From: an uncultured Clostridia bacterium
GTDB lineage: Bacteria; Bacillota; Clostridia; UMGS1810
Assembly (NCBI GenBank): GCA_934463165.1
Contig: CAKSJG010000018.1
Coordinates: 1 to 57,053, forward strand
Length of the DNA: 57,053 nt
Reading direction: 5' to 3'
The first letter of the stretch is position 1. Each line of letters opens with the position of its first letter. Shown piece by piece: positions 56,848-57,053 of this stretch. The position numbers and the translations under genes were made by a program. The notes below the pieces were generated by a model. That model worked only from the letters and a program-made list of their open reading frames with translations, did no database searches and was not told where the DNA came from.

Positions 56848-57053
56848 TATATTCAAACTATATGCGCGAGAAATACAGAAATACAAATATTCCGAGGACG
56901 GCTGAGGGATATCCGTGCATACTGAAAAAATCCAAAAATGGTAATTTAAATGAGCTTGTGATAGAGGGGAATACCAAAAGCAAAAATATAATCCCGTATC
57001 CGTACACGGAATTAAAGAATTCCGCAACGGAAAACGGAATAACATTTACACCG
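56844..57053 (+). CDS. Phage tail protein, N-terminal part (runs off the window)
   Basis: ATG 56844 (GGGAGGAAACAC upstream) opens a frame of 70 codons to the edge: YMREKYRNTNIPRTAEGYPC, NELVIEGNTKSKNIIPYPYT, ELKNSATENGITFTP. The IIPYPY..L....NGITFT motif is characteristic of clostridial phage tail or fibre proteins with carbohydrate-binding modules. Rest not visible. Confidence 0.7.
   Translation, partial: MIYSNYMREKYRNTNIPRTAEGYPCILKKSKNGNLNELVIEGNTKSKNIIPYPYTELKNSATENGITFTP

Noticed and set aside
55897..57053. Diversity-generating retroelement at the tail fibre
   Set aside because: No reverse transcriptase or template repeat seen; the composition shift is better explained by domain exchange.

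Overview
The window reads as a chromosome segment of a low-GC, Gram-positive, anaerobic Clostridia-type bacterium, carrying a large siphovirus-like prophage that runs off the right edge. The host assignment rests on the Sec genes (short separate SecD and SecF, YajC beside a DUF3792/TIGR04086-type membrane protein), an S-layer-homology protein with InlB-type repeats, strong AGGAGG ribosome sites and sigma-A promoters with 17-bp spacers. Species cannot be told from sequence alone.

Host part (1 to about 17750), mostly minus strand: a truncated surface protein (1-2421) behind a secreted hypothetical (2446-3273); a lactonase-fold propeller protein; a Cys-rich, possibly spore-coat protein; yajC, two small membrane genes, secD and secF, with a 152-bp palindromic repeat in front of secD; a sirtuin deacetylase; a GH95-type glycosidase; and a polar amino-acid ABC transporter (binding lipoprotein, permease, ATPase). 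From 15300 to 17750 the flank is scrap-like: gene fragments, a YgiT/DUF2442/DUF1902 toxin-antitoxin-like cluster, a 315-bp type I toxin-antitoxin repeat, and pieces of a tRNA-Lys gene.

Prophage (about 17752 to the right edge). The left junction is the 3' half of tRNA-Lys(UUU) on the minus strand, next to a tyrosine integrase. Leftward lysogeny genes are a DUF1902/HicA pair, a truncated YgiT, three zinc-ribbon membrane proteins, an HSDR_N-type protein, an ImmA/IrrE peptidase and a CI-like repressor. A divergent control region with three ACAA-N4-TTGT palindromes faces a Cro-like gene. Rightward early genes include ribbon-helix-helix regulators, a DnaD-like replisome organizer, SSB, RusA, RecT plus a YqaJ exonuclease, an SF2 helicase and a methyltransferase-like protein. 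An AT-rich run of small Cys-rich phage genes and a putative late regulator follow. The late operon has small and large terminase, portal, minor capsid protein fused to a toxin-like C-terminus, candidate immunity protein, YjcQ-like protein, scaffold, major capsid, connectors, tail tube, tail chaperones, tape measure, distal tail, hub and fibre genes. Lysis genes and attR lie beyond the window.

Most notable: (1) a 315-bp convergent-promoter module encoding a 20-aa hydrophobic peptide, present in near-identical copies in the host flank and inside the phage tail operon; it looks like an Fst/par-like type I toxin-antitoxin system. (2) A minor capsid protein with a His-rich toxin-like C-terminus, a near-consensus promoter inside its gene, a candidate immunity gene and a terminator, which together look like a moron cassette. 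(3) A decayed duplicate of the HicA/DUF1902/YgiT cassette on the other side of the integrase and tRNA junction.
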